Of a stretch of 64,000 nt of DNA, positions 1-11,400 are shown in pieces. How positions within the stretch are numbered: position 1 is the first letter of the stretch; every line of letters begins with the position of its first letter. Position numbers and translations under genes: made by a program. The notes under the pieces were generated by a model. The model did no database searches, was not told the DNA's origin, and saw only the letters and a program-made list of their open reading frames with translations. Source of the stretch: Ailurus styani (lineage: Eukaryota > Chordata > Mammalia > Carnivora > Ailuridae); NCBI GenBank assembly GCA_002007465.1, contig LNAC01000351.1:685239-749238 (forward strand), given 5' to 3'.

Positions 1-985
1 TTATTGCATACCAATTTAAAATAGAAGCTCTCTTCTTAACTGTCTTTATATCATTGTGTAGTTTCTGCAGTGTGACTTTCTTTTTGCCAGAGGTTTTTAT
101 TTATATACATATATATATACATATATATTTTATGGTGATTTATAGTGAAGGAAAACAGTCAGTGAAGAGAAAAAATCATTTGCATTTTATATAGTGTTAA
201 AGTAGCAGATGCTTAAAGGCCAAAATATTAGTTGACATTTAGTATGTTTTTAATCAATTAAGTTAGTTTTATGATATTATTATGGCTTTAAATAATTTTT
301 TGAATTAGATAAAAAGAATAATTATTAATAGTTAAATTCTTAACTAACATCTCTTTTAAAATCACTTCATAAAAGTAGCTTAAATGATTTATTAATATAA
401 ACTTTGACTACATTGTATTTTATGTATTTAAAAACACTTTCATTTTACTAAATTATTCAATATGAAAAATAGAGTCTTAACCTCTTCAAAAATCAAGATT
501 TTAATTTGTGTACCCCAGCTGAATTTACAAGACTGGAGCAATTCCTCAGTTCAGCGGATTCACAGTATTCCTTCAGCTCTGTAAATAGCAGGAAACACAG
601 GTTTGCCCCATAGAAGAGTATAATCTTTCCAAGTTCATTAGATTATAATCTTCTCATCAGCCACATCCAGGGCAGTTTAACATGCCATGAACTATAAAGT
701 TAGACATCTATAATTCATATGAGATAACTGTTATTTATATTTAAGGAAAATATTTTGTGTTATTTTGTCTGGCAGTGCAGACTTCTCTATTCATTAAGCT
801 TAGATTTACATTCATTTTATAGTGTTGCTGTCCAGTAGGGCTTGTTTTATCTTACATCGTGAAGATGGAGATATATTAATTGGCAAAAATTGTGAGGCTT
901 GAAGTTACCTTCCAAGGTATCAAGCTGTGATACCTTGAAGTTTGTGTTGCTTGTCCTCTTCTATTTTAGACTATCAGTATCTCTC
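1..985. other. Unannotated AT-rich non-coding DNA
   Basis: No gene, RNA or clear repeat family is visible. A short TA/CA-rich simple tract lies at about 100-130. The stretch at about 510-680 has more balanced base composition but no open frame of interest. Confidence 0.6.
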
Positions 986-1192
986 TTTTTTTTTTTAAGA
1001 TTTTATTTATTTATTTATTTGACACAGAGAGAGAGAGAGAGAGCAGATCACACAAGTAGGCAGAGAGAGAGAGAGGAGGAAGCAGGCTCCTCACTGAGCA
1101 GGGAGCCCGATGCAGGCCTCGATCCCAGGACCCTGAGATCATGACCTGAGCCGAAGGCAGGGGCTTTAACCCACTGAGCCACCCAGGCGCCC
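986..1192 (-). mobile_element. CAN-SINE, young, full length
   Basis: A non-autonomous tRNA-Lys-derived retrotransposon, read on the minus strand. It starts here with poly-T (its A-tail), then the TTTATTTATTT tail, a GA-rich (reverse CT-rich) body, and ends with the tRNA-derived head seen as GAGCCACCCAGGCGCCC. A target-site duplication, TCAGTATCTCT, flanks it at about 974 and 1193. The head has the AACCCACTGAGCC form that I take as the mustelid subfamily. The 81-residue open frame across it comes from the SINE and is not a gene. Confidence 0.95.
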
Positions 1193-3559
1193 TCAGTATC
1201 TCTTTTTAATATTTCTCCATCTTACAGGATTTCTGTAATGCTTTCTTACAATTACCCATGCTTCTACATTTTTATATTTCTACTGGCTAAATACAGTTTT
1301 TTAAAATTTTGTGTTAGGGGTACAATGAAATTTACATAGATTTAATTATTCTCAACAATCATTTAACGTGGCAGTAAGGCATTTCCTTCTACTGCAAGTT
1401 GAAAATATCCCCACTGTTTTTTAAAGAAAATTTGTGCTAGAATGCTCACAGATAGGTATTGGAAATACCGACTGCAGGAAAATAAAAGGGCAGAAAGAAA
1501 CCACAAAACATTATTAGAATAGATAAAGTTTTTCAGTCCAGTTTTGTAGCTATCAGGGGTTTATATCATTTGACCTTTAGTTAAATACTCTGAGCCTCCA
1601 GGAATAAAGGCTCTATAGTAGCATTAAGTATTATTGCTCTTATCTTCATTATCTAAATGCAATCTTTAAACTACTTAAGATTCACCTCTCACTGTTGGAC
1701 ACTTTCTTTAATACCTCTGTAATTGTAAAGAGGACTTTGATGAGTGTATTAAGGTTTCCCCAGATTCTGAGTGAATTGCCTGTTTAGTGGTAGATAAGCA
1801 GACTTCAAGAACTGTTGAGATTATCAACATTCAGTTTCCTTTGATTTCTTCATTTTCTAATTTCCTTAAAATTCATCTCTTCCTCACCACTGTGAAATCA
1901 GGTAAGCAAGCACCATGTTAAGGTAGAAGGAATACAGAAGGACTTAGGAAACAAATTCCGTTCCTGACTTCATCATTAACTTTGAATAGGATCTTCAGAA
2001 AAAGTACTTAATCACCTGCAGAATGGAGTGACAGGACCAGACTATCTGGGTTGGAATATTGGAATTATTCAAGAATGTATTTAATGCTTACTATGTACCT
2101 AATCATATTTTCAGTGATTTGCTGACACTTCAGAAGAACAAATGTGTTACTTGTCCACATGGAATTTTAAATACAGTTGTCTTTTTCATTTTAAAGTACT
2201 TTCTATATATAAGGAAACGACATTAGATTGAAAGAGAAAAACATTTTACATTTGAAATAAAACATAATTATTCACCAGTTTAGATAAGTTTGGATTTCTA
2301 GGATGTGTAATCTTCTGACATTAACTAATATTAATAGACTATTATTCCCTGGGACAATGAGTACACTATGAGAATTGTTAATAGGCCACTTTGTGCACCT
2401 GTGATATATCCACTACTATAGGTATAGATCCTTCCCGTATGACACATATCCCAAGGAACAAGTTGGCCAATAAGTAGCTGTTATCTATAAACTCCTAAAT
2501 AAATAGTGAGTTTTGCTTGTTGGACAAAGAAAGGTACACAGTAATACTATTTCAGAATCCACGTAAGCAGTTGCAAGGTACTGTTTTTACATATATAGAA
2601 AACAACACAGGGACTGATCTTCTGTTAAAAAGACAAAACCAAACAGCACGAACCAAAGTTGTTTGATACTTCACTTGCAATTTATTTTTAACTATTTTAT
2701 GGACCATGAAAGAAGCCAGTGAACTGACATAGTAGTCTAAGCAGTCAAGCTCTGTATTCATGAACTCTTTGTATGTTTGGCTGTTTTTGTCACTTTGTTT
2801 CCATGTTTTCCTTAACACATGTACCTATGTCAGGGGTTCTATCTCACCCATTTGCACGTACCTGTCCACAATTGAAAGGCTAAAGCTGTTTGAACATAAT
2901 ACATATCATTTCTGTCCTGCTTTCCCCCCCCCCCAATGAGAATTTAGCAGTTGGGAATAGTAGCAAATTGACAACCCTATCACCTAAATCACACATCACG
3001 TCAGTCCTTTTATGGTCAAAGCTGAGCCACATAAGAGGTTGATTTGTGAAACTTCCTATTTCACCCCTACTTATTTTAAATTTACCTTTATCATTTGTTT
3101 AATAAAAGAACTGATATTTTAGTCATGGTGGTTCACAATTTTTCAGTAGATGTTTGAAGATAGCAAGCATGAGAAACACTAGTATTGCCCAAATTATGAT
3201 CAATGGAAGCTTCAGCTAAGAAATCTAGAATGCAGGGGGGCCTGGGTGGATAGATTTCATGTTTTGTGTTAGGTGTTTTTACCACAATAATAAAAAAAAT
3301 AGCTCTGAGAAGTAAAAGAAGAGACTTATTAGGTGTTTCAGAAGCCAGTCCCTATTCTTATTCATACCTTTGGTAATTTGGGAAGGTGAAGAAAGGGCTA
3401 GAAAAATGGGAGACCATTGAGACAGAAGTTTGGCTAGTTGCTAAACTTCTCATTGAAAATCCTTCTTAGTAAAATAATTAAGCCTTTAAGAAGCCTTGAA
3501 AGTATAAACTCTGGAAACACTGTTATGATCTCCAGAAATTATGAATAATATAAGGTTCT
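1193..3559. other. Unannotated non-coding DNA
   Basis: AT-rich sequence with no recognisable gene. A run of about eleven C lies near 2924. A short motif resembling a CAN-SINE head (GGGGGGCCTGGGTGG, near 3235) is followed by non-SINE sequence, so I do not call it a SINE. Confidence 0.55.
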
Positions 3560-4215
3560 GGAATCCTGAGGATGACTTTGCTGTGAGCTGCTTATAGACT
3601 TCCACAATATTTTACATCACAAAAAGCTCTGAGCATGGGTTTCTGGAGTGAAACAGTACAGAGGGGAGTGAGACATTGTACAAACATTAGCCAAATGAGA
3701 TTGACATTGATTTCAGATGAAATTCTTGAACCAATTAGAAAGGAAATTATTAGTGAGTACCTGAACGAAGGAACACATACCACTCAGCTTCAATATGGGT
3801 TCACACAAACTAAGTCATGTCAGACTAATTCAATTTCTTCTTTTTTTTTTTTTTTTAAAGATTTATTTATTTATTTATTTATTTCACAGAGGGAGAGAGA
3901 TCACAAGGAGGCAGAGAGGCAGGCAGAGAGAGAGAGGGGGGGAAGCAGGCTCCCCGCCGAGCAGGGAGCCCGATGCGGGCCTCGATCCCAGGACCCTGAG
4001 ATCATGACCTGAGCCGAAAGCAGAGGCTTTAACCCACTGAGCCACCCAGGCGCCCCAATTTCTTCTTTTAATAGGGTTAGTAGCTTAATAGACCAGGGAT
4101 ATTAGAGACACCGTAGATAAGGTCTGGATTTCAGCCAGGCATTTGACAAGCCTTCTGATGTTTTCCTTGTTGACAAGATAATTGAAATGAGCTGGATTTA
4201 TGAGCAATTTCTACT
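3560..4215 (+). mobile_element. Ancient L3/CR1-like LINE remnant (reverse transcriptase part)
   Basis: Translation of 3700-3840 gives a string with GFTQTKSCQTN. After the SINE inserted at 3841-4056, the continuation at 4120-4180 reads DFSQAFDK followed by VDKI. CR1-clade LINE reverse transcriptases have a similar order: a HGF-x-KGKSC-TN block, then DFSKAFD, then a LL-x-KL block. The match is by eye and the frame is broken, so this is a dead relic. It could be another old LINE clade. The 125-residue open frame here is a fusion of this relic and the SINE. Confidence 0.5.
3841..4056 (-). mobile_element. CAN-SINE, young, inserted into the L3/CR1-like relic
   Basis: Full-length minus-strand SINE with poly-T start, GA-rich body and the head GAGCCACCCAGGCGCCCC. 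The direct repeat AATTTCTTCTTTT at 3832 and 4057 is the target-site duplication. It shows the SINE split a single older LINE fragment. Little sequence decay suggests a recent insertion. Confidence 0.95.
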
Positions 4216-4274
4216 TGAAGAAAAGTTATGGTAACTTGTAAATAATTTTAAAATATTAAACTAAAAATATTATA

Positions 4275-4495
4275 ACTTTTTATGGGCAAGCCATTGCTAT
4301 GTCCTTTATATGCAAGCTCTAACATTTTCAGTCCTCATAATCTATGAAATATTGTACACATTCCTCAAGTGAGATAACTGAGGCAAAGGAAGATTAATTA
4401 CTTAGTATAAGGTCATGTGTGTAGTAACTGGTAAAGCCACAATTTGAGCACAGTGTATATAACTTCAAAACCACACCCTTAACCACTATGTGATA
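4275..4495 (-). repeat. MIR-family SINE, decayed
   Basis: Reads as a reversed mammalian-wide interspersed repeat. GAGATAACTGAGGCAAAGG, then AAGGTCATG, AACTGGTAAAGCCA and TTAACCACTATG occur in the order expected for the minus strand of MIR. Ancient and without target-site duplication. Confidence 0.75.
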
Positions 4496-4644
4496 TACCA
4501 CATGACTTGCTCTTACATTGATGCTATATGCTTAATTATAGCAATGAGAATAGGAAAGATATATTCATCAGGTTTGGCATAATCTGTATCTGAAGTAATA
4601 AGAAATATTCTGGAGGATATAATAAACACTAGAGTTTGTGTCTT

Positions 4645-5150
4645 TGAGTTAGTTTTCCCTGGCTACCATAACAAATACCTACAAGCTTAATGGCTTAAAA
4701 CGACACAAATTTCTAATCTTACAGTTTAGTAGGCTTGAAGTCCAACACAGGTCTTACTGGCAAACAGGAAGGTGTCGACAAGGCTACATTCCTTCTGTAG
4801 GCTGTAGTGAATTTGTTTCCTTACTTTTTCCAGCTTCTGCAGACTACCTGCATTCCTTGGCTGTGGCCCCGCTACATCTCCAAAGCCGGCAGTGTTGCAT
4901 CTCTCTGTGCTCTGCTTCCACAGTTACATCTTCCCTTGACTTTCTTCTATTTCTCTACTCGACATTTGTGATTAGCATATGGGGTTCACCTGAATAATCT
5001 AGGGTGTTCTCCTTATTTTAAGGTCAGCTTGTTAACAACCTTATTTCCCTCTGTAAATCTAATTTTCTTTGTAACCCGGCATAGTCATAAATTCTGGGGA
5101 TTAGGCTATCAGCATCTTTGGATGGGCTGTTATTTTGTCTACCATACTCC
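4645..5150 (-). mobile_element. MLT1-like (ERVL-MaLR type) solo LTR remnant
   Basis: Contains GGCTACCATAACAAATACC, GGCTTAAAACGACA, then AAGTCCAACACAGGTC, ending with GGGGATTAGGCTATCAGCAT. This is the reverse of the LTR family seen forward at about 19402-19802. The name MLT1-like is from memory of MaLR consensus sequences. No internal retroviral genes are present. Confidence 0.6.
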
Positions 5151-5835
5151 TTAAAATTAATTCTCTATGTTATAAAAAGAATGAAAGTTGGTTTTGTCAT
5201 TTGGTAAGCATTGTTTTTTTCCCTTCCATACCAATTTGCATGAGCTTGCTAGTACAATTTCTAAAATTTACTATGTCCTGCTTAAAAATTTGTATTCCTC
5301 TTCATAACATTCAAATAACTTTTGTAAGACCCATGGAAGTTGAAAATTGTCAAAGGCTGGATAATGGATATATAGGAGATTTTTATATTAGTCTACTTTT
5401 GTATATATTTAAATTTTTTAGTAATAATGATTGAAAATAGTCTCAGAGGTTTTATTAGACTCTATAATAGTTATCCATATCATGAGAATAAATTCAAAGC
5501 TAGTGCAATATGTACTAAGATGATAGAATTGTAATATATAAACCAAAAGAGCAGGTGATCTACAGTGTTATAATGGTTAAACAACAGTTGATTTATGATA
5601 CCCACTTTTGAGTGCTATAATGGAAAGAAGTGTAGACAAACTAGTACATAATTCTAGGAGAGTGGTTAAAATAATCAATAAATGGCAATCTACATAAACT
5701 TGGTCAAGGGGATAATATTTAGCTTGGAAAAGAAAACTGGAGTATTATCAAGTATTTAAAGAATCATCATGATAAAGAAAAAAAGTAAGTTTATTTTCCC
5801 TGATCCTGAAGAATGGATATTTTGGAGATCCATAG
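5151..5835. other. Unannotated AT-rich DNA
   Basis: Nothing recognisable on either strand. The 99-residue open frame from 5135 has no family features I know and sits in AT-rich sequence. Confidence 0.5.
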
Positions 5836-5850
5836 AGAGAGTTTTTGGTG

Positions 5851-6196
5851 GGGCACCTGGGTGGCTCTGTTGGTTAAGTGTCCAGATCTTGATTTCAGCT
5901 CAGGTCATGATCTCAAGAGTCCTGAGATCAAGCTCCATATGGGGCTCCCAGCTGGGTGTGGAGCTTGCTTAAGATTCTCCTCTCTCTCTTCCTCTGCCTC
6001 TCTCCACAATGCTCAATCTTTCTAGGGCGGAAAAGGGGAGGGAGGGAGGGAAGGAGGGAGGAAGGGAGGAAGGGAGGAAAGAAGGAATGAAGGAAGGAAG
6101 GAAAGAAGGAAGGAAGGAAGGAAGGAAGGAAGGAAGGAAGGAAGGAAGGAAGGAAGAAGGAAGGAAGGAAAGAAGAAAAGAAAACAAAGAAAAAAA
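5851..6196 (+). mobile_element. CAN-SINE with a GGAA-expanded tail
   Basis: Head GGGCACCTGGGTGGCTCTG, then GCTCAGGTCATGATCTCA, a CT-rich zone, then a long (GGAA)n/(GGGA)n tract from about 6036 where the A-rich tail should be. The direct repeat GAGTTTTTGGTG at 5839 and 6197 brackets both SINE and tract. The microsatellite therefore lies inside the original insertion and probably grew from the tail. Open frames across it (for example lysine/glutamate/glycine-rich ones) are repeat artefacts. Confidence 0.9.
6036..6190. repeat. (GGAA)n microsatellite
   Basis: About 150 bp of mainly GGAA units, with GGGA units at the left end and interruptions (GGAAA, GAATGAAG). The purine strand is plus. GGAA arrays can be bound by ETS factors in other settings; no such role is shown here. 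Confidence 0.95.
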
Positions 6197-6208
6197 GAGT
6201 TTTTGGTG

Positions 6209-7160
6209 TCTATGATAGTTTAAGTTACCCAAAGATAAAAGAGCCATCATGAAAGACAATGGGTTGAATGACCCCATGAATGGGATCTAAGCAACAGTTT
6301 CTTTTGGGATTTCAAATGTTTGTAGTTTCTTCTAAACTATGCTTCAAATTAGGTGATGGATAAATTTTACCCTTTTAATTAGCAATACCCTCCTCCAAAA
6401 ACATGCATCACATTCTAATTTTTTTGTTTTTACAGAATCACCATTGCTTATTAAATCACACCAAAGTGTTTAGAGAAGTGAAATCTCATTGCTTTGAGCC
6501 AACTTGCAAAGGGCACTTGGCATCTTACTAAGGGCAGTGGGATGTAATGCTTCAGGTACTGAAATACTAAGCCCATAAGGGTGATCGTGGGAGGAAAAAA
6601 CAATACTTGCCAAATGATGTTGAGCCAGTAGTGGTGGAGTCCATATGGCATACACTACTTCCTAACCTGACTTCTACAAACTGGTGAAATAAGATACTGT
6701 GGATGGGGTATTTATATCCCCCACACATATCTGGGTCTTTTCTCTATGGTTATATTGGGATAACTTCCCCTTGGCTCCCTTTAAATATACCCTGAAATTC
6801 ATATTTTTGGCTTTTTACTTTTATTGCCAACTCTTCATATATACCTTTATGGAGTTTTGGGAAAATCTTTTCTCAAGTGACATTTAGTGCTCTACCATCC
6901 TGATTCTTCCAGCAATTGCAGTCTCTTCGCTCTTGCTATGAGATACTTGCTGAATGAAAACCATATTTCAGGGGTGCCCATCAAGCATGCATGTCTGCAC
7001 ATATGGTGAATTTTTAAGCTCTGTCCAGCTGTCATGGGATAGTATTGCATGCAAAGAAGATATTTTTGATTTAATAATTGGTGCTTAAACTCTTCATTTG
7101 TGCATAAACTTGGTATTTCTATAAATGTTTCACAGGTATAATCTCTTTTGATTGTTACAA
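6209..7160. other. Unannotated non-coding DNA
   Basis: AT-rich sequence with no clear repeat family or gene. Several small frames overlap on both strands without supporting context. Confidence 0.5.
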
Positions 7161-7164
7161 GAAG

Positions 7165-7372
7165 CACTGAAAAAGGAACAGTGTCCTAAGGAAACTGAGG
7201 AGATCCAACTGTCTTTGCCCAAGGTCGCATTGCTGGTTAAAAGTCTGCAGAGCTTTAGAGGCGCTACTACTATCCCATACTTATCCCTCCAGACAGGAGG
7301 AGGATCGGGCTTTGAACCTTGGACTTCTAATTATAAGTTCACTGCTCTTTTCACTATGCCATGTGACCTTTC
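7165..7372 (-). repeat. MIR-family SINE, decayed
   Basis: AAGGAAACTGAGGAGATCC, TTGCCCAAGGTCGCATTGCTGG, GGGCTTTGAACCTTGGACTT and CTCTTTTCACTATGCC follow the minus-strand order of MIR. Ancient copy. Confidence 0.8.
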
Positions 7373-7446
7373 CAAGTAAAATGCCACATCTTTCCAGCAT
7401 GATAATTAGCTTTCAGTGTGACTTTGAGACAGTGATTCTTCCCAGG

Positions 7447-7495
7447 GAGAAAGAGAGAGAAAGAGAGATGGGGGGGGGGAGAGAAGAAGAGAAAA
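7447..7495. repeat. Purine-rich low-complexity tract
   Basis: A run of GA units and a stretch of nine or more G. It lies in otherwise unique sequence. Confidence 0.85.
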
Positions 7496-9090
7496 ATCCC
7501 AAATGAAACACTCCAGTTAACCCTAGCAAATGAATTTGATTTATTTTTCTTATGAGCCTAATCAGGGTTGGAGTTAATCTGAAATGAATAGCTACAGTTT
7601 TCTCATCTCGAGTTTGCCATATAGAGCTACTTTTAAAAGTACTCAGTGACATTTTAGAGTAAATATGACAAGCAAATGTAAATGTAATTGCACAAGTCAT
7701 ATATGGTGTGAGTCATTTGTAAAGTTCACTACGAATGAGCTATATTGCACAGAATCCATTTGTCACTTAAGAAAATGAGATCATCTGCTTTAACATATGA
7801 AAGGAGAAATTTAACAGTGCATTAAACTCAGTCTAAGCCAGAAAATGTCCAAATTACTACTCCCCAGTGGTTTGGGTTCAAATAATCTCACCATGAGGAT
7901 ATTCTCCATTCACTCTTTTCTTGACACGTGCTGGTAGAGAAAAGGAGTGGAACATCTGAAGAATATGTTTTAATATTTTATGCGTTTGAGAGGATATCCG
8001 AATAGAAGACAGATGGATATATCTTCTGTTTAGCTTCACTATTTTATGTCTCTATCCTATAAATTTTCATCATATACTAGTTCTAATTTTCTGGGACATA
8101 ATATACAATTAACTAAACAATGATTTTCTTTGTGATATGATTAGCCAGATCAGAAAGAGGAAGATAAAAACTTACACTGAACTACAACAAAGTATTCTTC
8201 ACTGCTATACAGACAGAGGTACTAAAAGCTGAAAATAGTAAAATTTATTTTCCCAGAAAATAGGCTCTGTGTGCCATTGTTGCTGTCTGTAATTGGTTTT
8301 GGATATAACTGTTTCCAAAAAATGAAAGTAGAGAACAATGAGGTATGTGCCACATTATAGAAAACTATTTCAAAATGTACATTTTTGGATTATTCCTTCT
8401 GCACTGACATGTGTGCTGTAGCTGTAAGTCACTGGGCTTGCCTATTTTGTTTTAAAGGTGCACATGCAAGATCACAGAATTCTGATAGAAGATAAAAAAA
8501 ACGATCATATCCAGGACCAAGTGAAATAAGGCAGCTAACATGTTTACCCACACCCTGCCCTCTTTCCCTGGACTCTACATTTGGCTTCTTCTCCTTGTTT
8601 GTCTTTGGCATTGTGAGCTCCCCCTTCCACCCTTTATCAGAGAGAGCTCTCCTATCTCCTCACTGCTGGAAGATACTGGTTGTTTCAATCTCCCATGTTC
8701 TTCCCTGATTATAAGCTTTTTCCTTCCATATGACTCCAGCAAGTAGGGTTGGAAATAAACATGTCTTTAGAAAAAAAAATGTATATTTTTAAGTTTTATA
8801 GTAGTTATATGTCTATATATATTTCTTAGGATAAGGTTCCTTCCTTCCTCCTTCCCTGCCTCTGTTGTTTCTTTCTATTTTTCTTTAGAGCTTTTAGCAT
8901 ATTATATATTTTTATGTGTGATGCTTGCCTGATACTTCAAAATAGTCAATTTGGAAACTTTTAGGCAAGTCAAAAAAAACACCATCTTATTTTAATAAGT
9001 AGAATTATAATTTCGTGGTAAATGTAGAGGACGATATGGAGCTCCTTAACTAAGTAGATTTAACTCTAGGAGCAGTAGCTGAAGACAGAC
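7496..9090. other. Unannotated non-coding DNA
   Basis: No recognisable gene. The 8520-8750 part is richer in C and T and has a small open frame (68 codons) but no splice or promoter context. Might hold decayed repeats I cannot name. Confidence 0.5.
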
Positions 9091-9092
9091 TT

Positions 9093-9228
9093 ATTTTATT
9101 TTATTTTTAAAGATTTTATTTATTTATTTGAGAGAGAGACAGCACAAGCCAGGAAAGGGGCAGAGGTAGAGGGAGAAGCAGACTCCCCACTGAGCATGGA
9201 GCCTGACATGGGAACCCAGGCACGCCAA
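9093..9228 (-). mobile_element. CAN-SINE, internally deleted
   Basis: Minus-strand SINE with the TTTATTTATTT tail, GA-rich zone and GGAGCCTGACATGGG. It then jumps almost directly to ACCCAGGCACGCC, so the central GATCCCAGG...ACTGAGCC part is missing. Confidence 0.8.
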
Positions 9229-9337
9229 GGATTATCATTTTAAGTGTGGGGAAGTCCAGGGAAACTCGTCCTAAAAGCCGAATACATGTAAACATTCCCC
9301 CCCACCAAGACAAAAACCTCTAAAACAATCTCTCATT

Positions 9338-9523
9338 GGGGTGCCTGGGTGGCTCAGTCAGTTAAGCATCTGCCTTTGGCTCAGGTCATGATCCCAGGGT
9401 CCTGGGATCAAACCCTATGTTGGACTCCCTGCTCAGCAGGGAGCCTGCTTCCCCCTCTCCCCCTCCCCCTGCTTGTTCTCTCTCTCTCTCAAATAAATAA
9501 ATAAAATCTAAAAAAAAAAAAAG
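9338..9523 (+). mobile_element. CAN-SINE, full length
   Basis: Head GGGGTGCCTGGGTGGCTCAG, GTTAAGCATCTGCC, GGTCATGATCCCAGGGTCC, CT-rich body and AAATAAATAAATAAAATC with an A-tail. TCTCATT repeats at both sides as part of an imperfect target-site duplication. The GTTAAGCATCTG form is an older arctoid type than the copy at 27129. Confidence 0.93.
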
Positions 9524-9529
9524 GTAAAG

Positions 9530-10256
9530 AAACTCTCATTATGATTTGATTTGATCTGATTTGGTGTCCCATTAACCTTGAGGGTCCATGAACTTTCTAA
9601 CGCTTGCAGTTAATAGCAGCTTACGAGATAGGCATTATCACTCAGGCTGAGTAAAGGTGAACACAGATGAGGTCCAACATAGGGAGGAATGCATTTGTAG
9701 ATGCCTAGAGGCTTATCTCCTTCTGTAGATCTTCTGGTAACCGCGCAAGAGCTAAAATAGTTTTAAAACCCCTACTACTATTTATATAGTAGTAAGCCCT
9801 TTGAATTGATTTGTATGATCCCAATTTTATTTTCTGGGGCATTTTTGCACAATAACATAGCTTACAGAATAATTCTGTCTGATTATCAGTTATATTTTTA
9901 AATTATATTCAAGAACATTTACTGAGCTTCTATTGATTGCATCAGCTATATTTGGTTTTATAAAAAAATCGACAACAATTTAGCACCACTTATGGAAGAA
10001 ACTGATCAATGCCTTGGAGACAGAGGAGAATCAAAACATTATAGAATACCACCTTCATCTGATAGGATTTTATAATCTAGCTTGAAAGTTATAAAGAAAT
10101 CCCTGCAGAACAAATAACAATGCAAATCAGTGTAGGTGGGTACTAAGTGTGGGGCACAGACAAGCGCTGTGGAGGTTTTAAGGCGGGAGAGTATTTATAG
10201 GCAGCCAACGTGGCTTATGGATACATCAGGATGGCTTTAAAAGGTCCCTAGCAACC
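9530..10256. other. Mostly unannotated; possible trace of the ancient ~1 kb repeat at 10000-10220
   Basis: TTTTATAATCTAGCTTGAAAG followed by TAGGTGGGTACTAAG and GGCACAGACAAG loosely resembles the start of the ancient repeat seen at 13500, 16040 and 50930. The similarity is weak. No gene is seen. Confidence 0.35.
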
Positions 10257-10347
10257 ATTTTCTCTTCTCTTCTCTTCTCTTCTCTTCTCTTCTCTTCTCT
10301 TCTCTTCTCTTCTCTTCTCTTCTTTCTCTTCTCTTCTCTTCTCTTCT
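10257..10347. repeat. (CTCTT)n microsatellite
   Basis: About 90 bp of a pure pentanucleotide TCTCT/CTTCT array with one TCTTTCTCT interruption. The minus-strand lysine/arginine/glutamate-rich frame over it is an artefact. Confidence 0.95.
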
Positions 10348-11285
10348 GTCTTCTTTTGCCTTTAAGATTTACATTTTGATTTTTGGATAGTATGTAATTT
10401 CCATCACTGTTAGGAGTCAAGTATTCTTGCCTATTAACGTTCATCGTTGTGTCCTTTAGAGGCCCTCCTGGAGGCTGACACGTGCACTGGTACCCATGGT
10501 TAAGTGAACGGAACTCTTGCACCAAACCCTCATTACTCTTCATTTGGTTTCAGCCATACCCTCTATCAAGCAATCTGAGTTTTGGAGTTTTAGGAAAGAA
10601 GGAGGGACCTAATAATAGTTATTTTTAGTTAACATGTCTGTGGCTCCCTTTATATTCATTTCAACAATTAGATACCCAAGCCTATAGTAAATGTTGTGAA
10701 TGGGTCAAAATATTAAAAATGCAAAAGCTGTTTTAATGATAGTAAATAGCCAAAAAAATCCCTAAGATGATGCATTTAATGTAATAGCAGTTATGGGGTG
10801 TTTTTTGTTGTTTGGGTTTTTTTTTTTGTCAAAACCTTTTGACACATTGTAACTTAGGTTTATTAATGTCACTTGAAGATTACTGATTGAGTACCTAAAT
10901 TTGAGCCTTTGAATACACTAAAGAAAAATAAAATGCCATGGAGGTATAAAGCATTCCGCAGCACCAAACTGGAAGCATTTTTGTTGATTCTTTAAAAAAA
11001 AAAAAATTCCATCCATAAAAAATATGGTTAGGTGAGCAAGTTCATCATCCAAACACCATGACCTTTATTGCACTTGTGGTTTCACCATGCTTCTCTGCAG
11101 TCTGAGATATTTTGCCATAGGTACAGATATAGCAGAAAGCCAAAGCCACATTTAAAATCACTGAATGAACATTAAAACCCTTGGGTTCCATCTCATCTAG
11201 ATGCTCATTAACCTTTTTGTGATCTTCTTAATATATAGTGTGAGAAACAGAAAAAATCTCCTGCTTTATTGCCAAAAAGCTTAAC
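10348..11285. other. Unannotated non-coding DNA
   Basis: No gene or named repeat recognised. Short T-rich and A-rich runs near 10800 and 10990. Confidence 0.5.
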
Positions 11286-11287
11286 GT

Positions 11288-11345
11288 CATGTGTGTCTCT
11301 GTGTGTGTGTGCATGTGTGTGTGCGTGTGGGTCGCTGTGTGTGTA
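11288..11345. repeat. Imperfect (GT)n tract
   Basis: Interrupted GT dinucleotides with GC and CT interruptions, followed directly by a small tandem repeat at 11349. Confidence 0.9.
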
Positions 11346-11348
11346 TTC

Positions 11349-11400
11349 ACATATGAAAGAGAACATATGAAAGCATATATGAAAGCACATATGAAAGTGA
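11349..11400. repeat. Short tandem repeat of ACATATGAAAG-like units
   Basis: Four imperfect units of about 12-14 bases, each containing ATATGAAAG, in a row immediately after the GT tract. Confidence 0.8.

Noticed and set aside
3233..3290. Another CAN-SINE head (GGGGGGCCTGGGTGG)
   Set aside because: Only about 15 bases match and the following sequence is not SINE; could be chance.
6009..6277. Open frames rich in lysine, arginine, glutamate, serine and phenylalanine on both strands
   Set aside because: They are translations of the GGAA microsatellite and SINE body, not proteins.
10226..10543. 105-codon minus frame rich in arginine, lysine and glutamate
   Set aside because: Mostly the CTCTT microsatellite read in frame; the rest has no family similarity I know.
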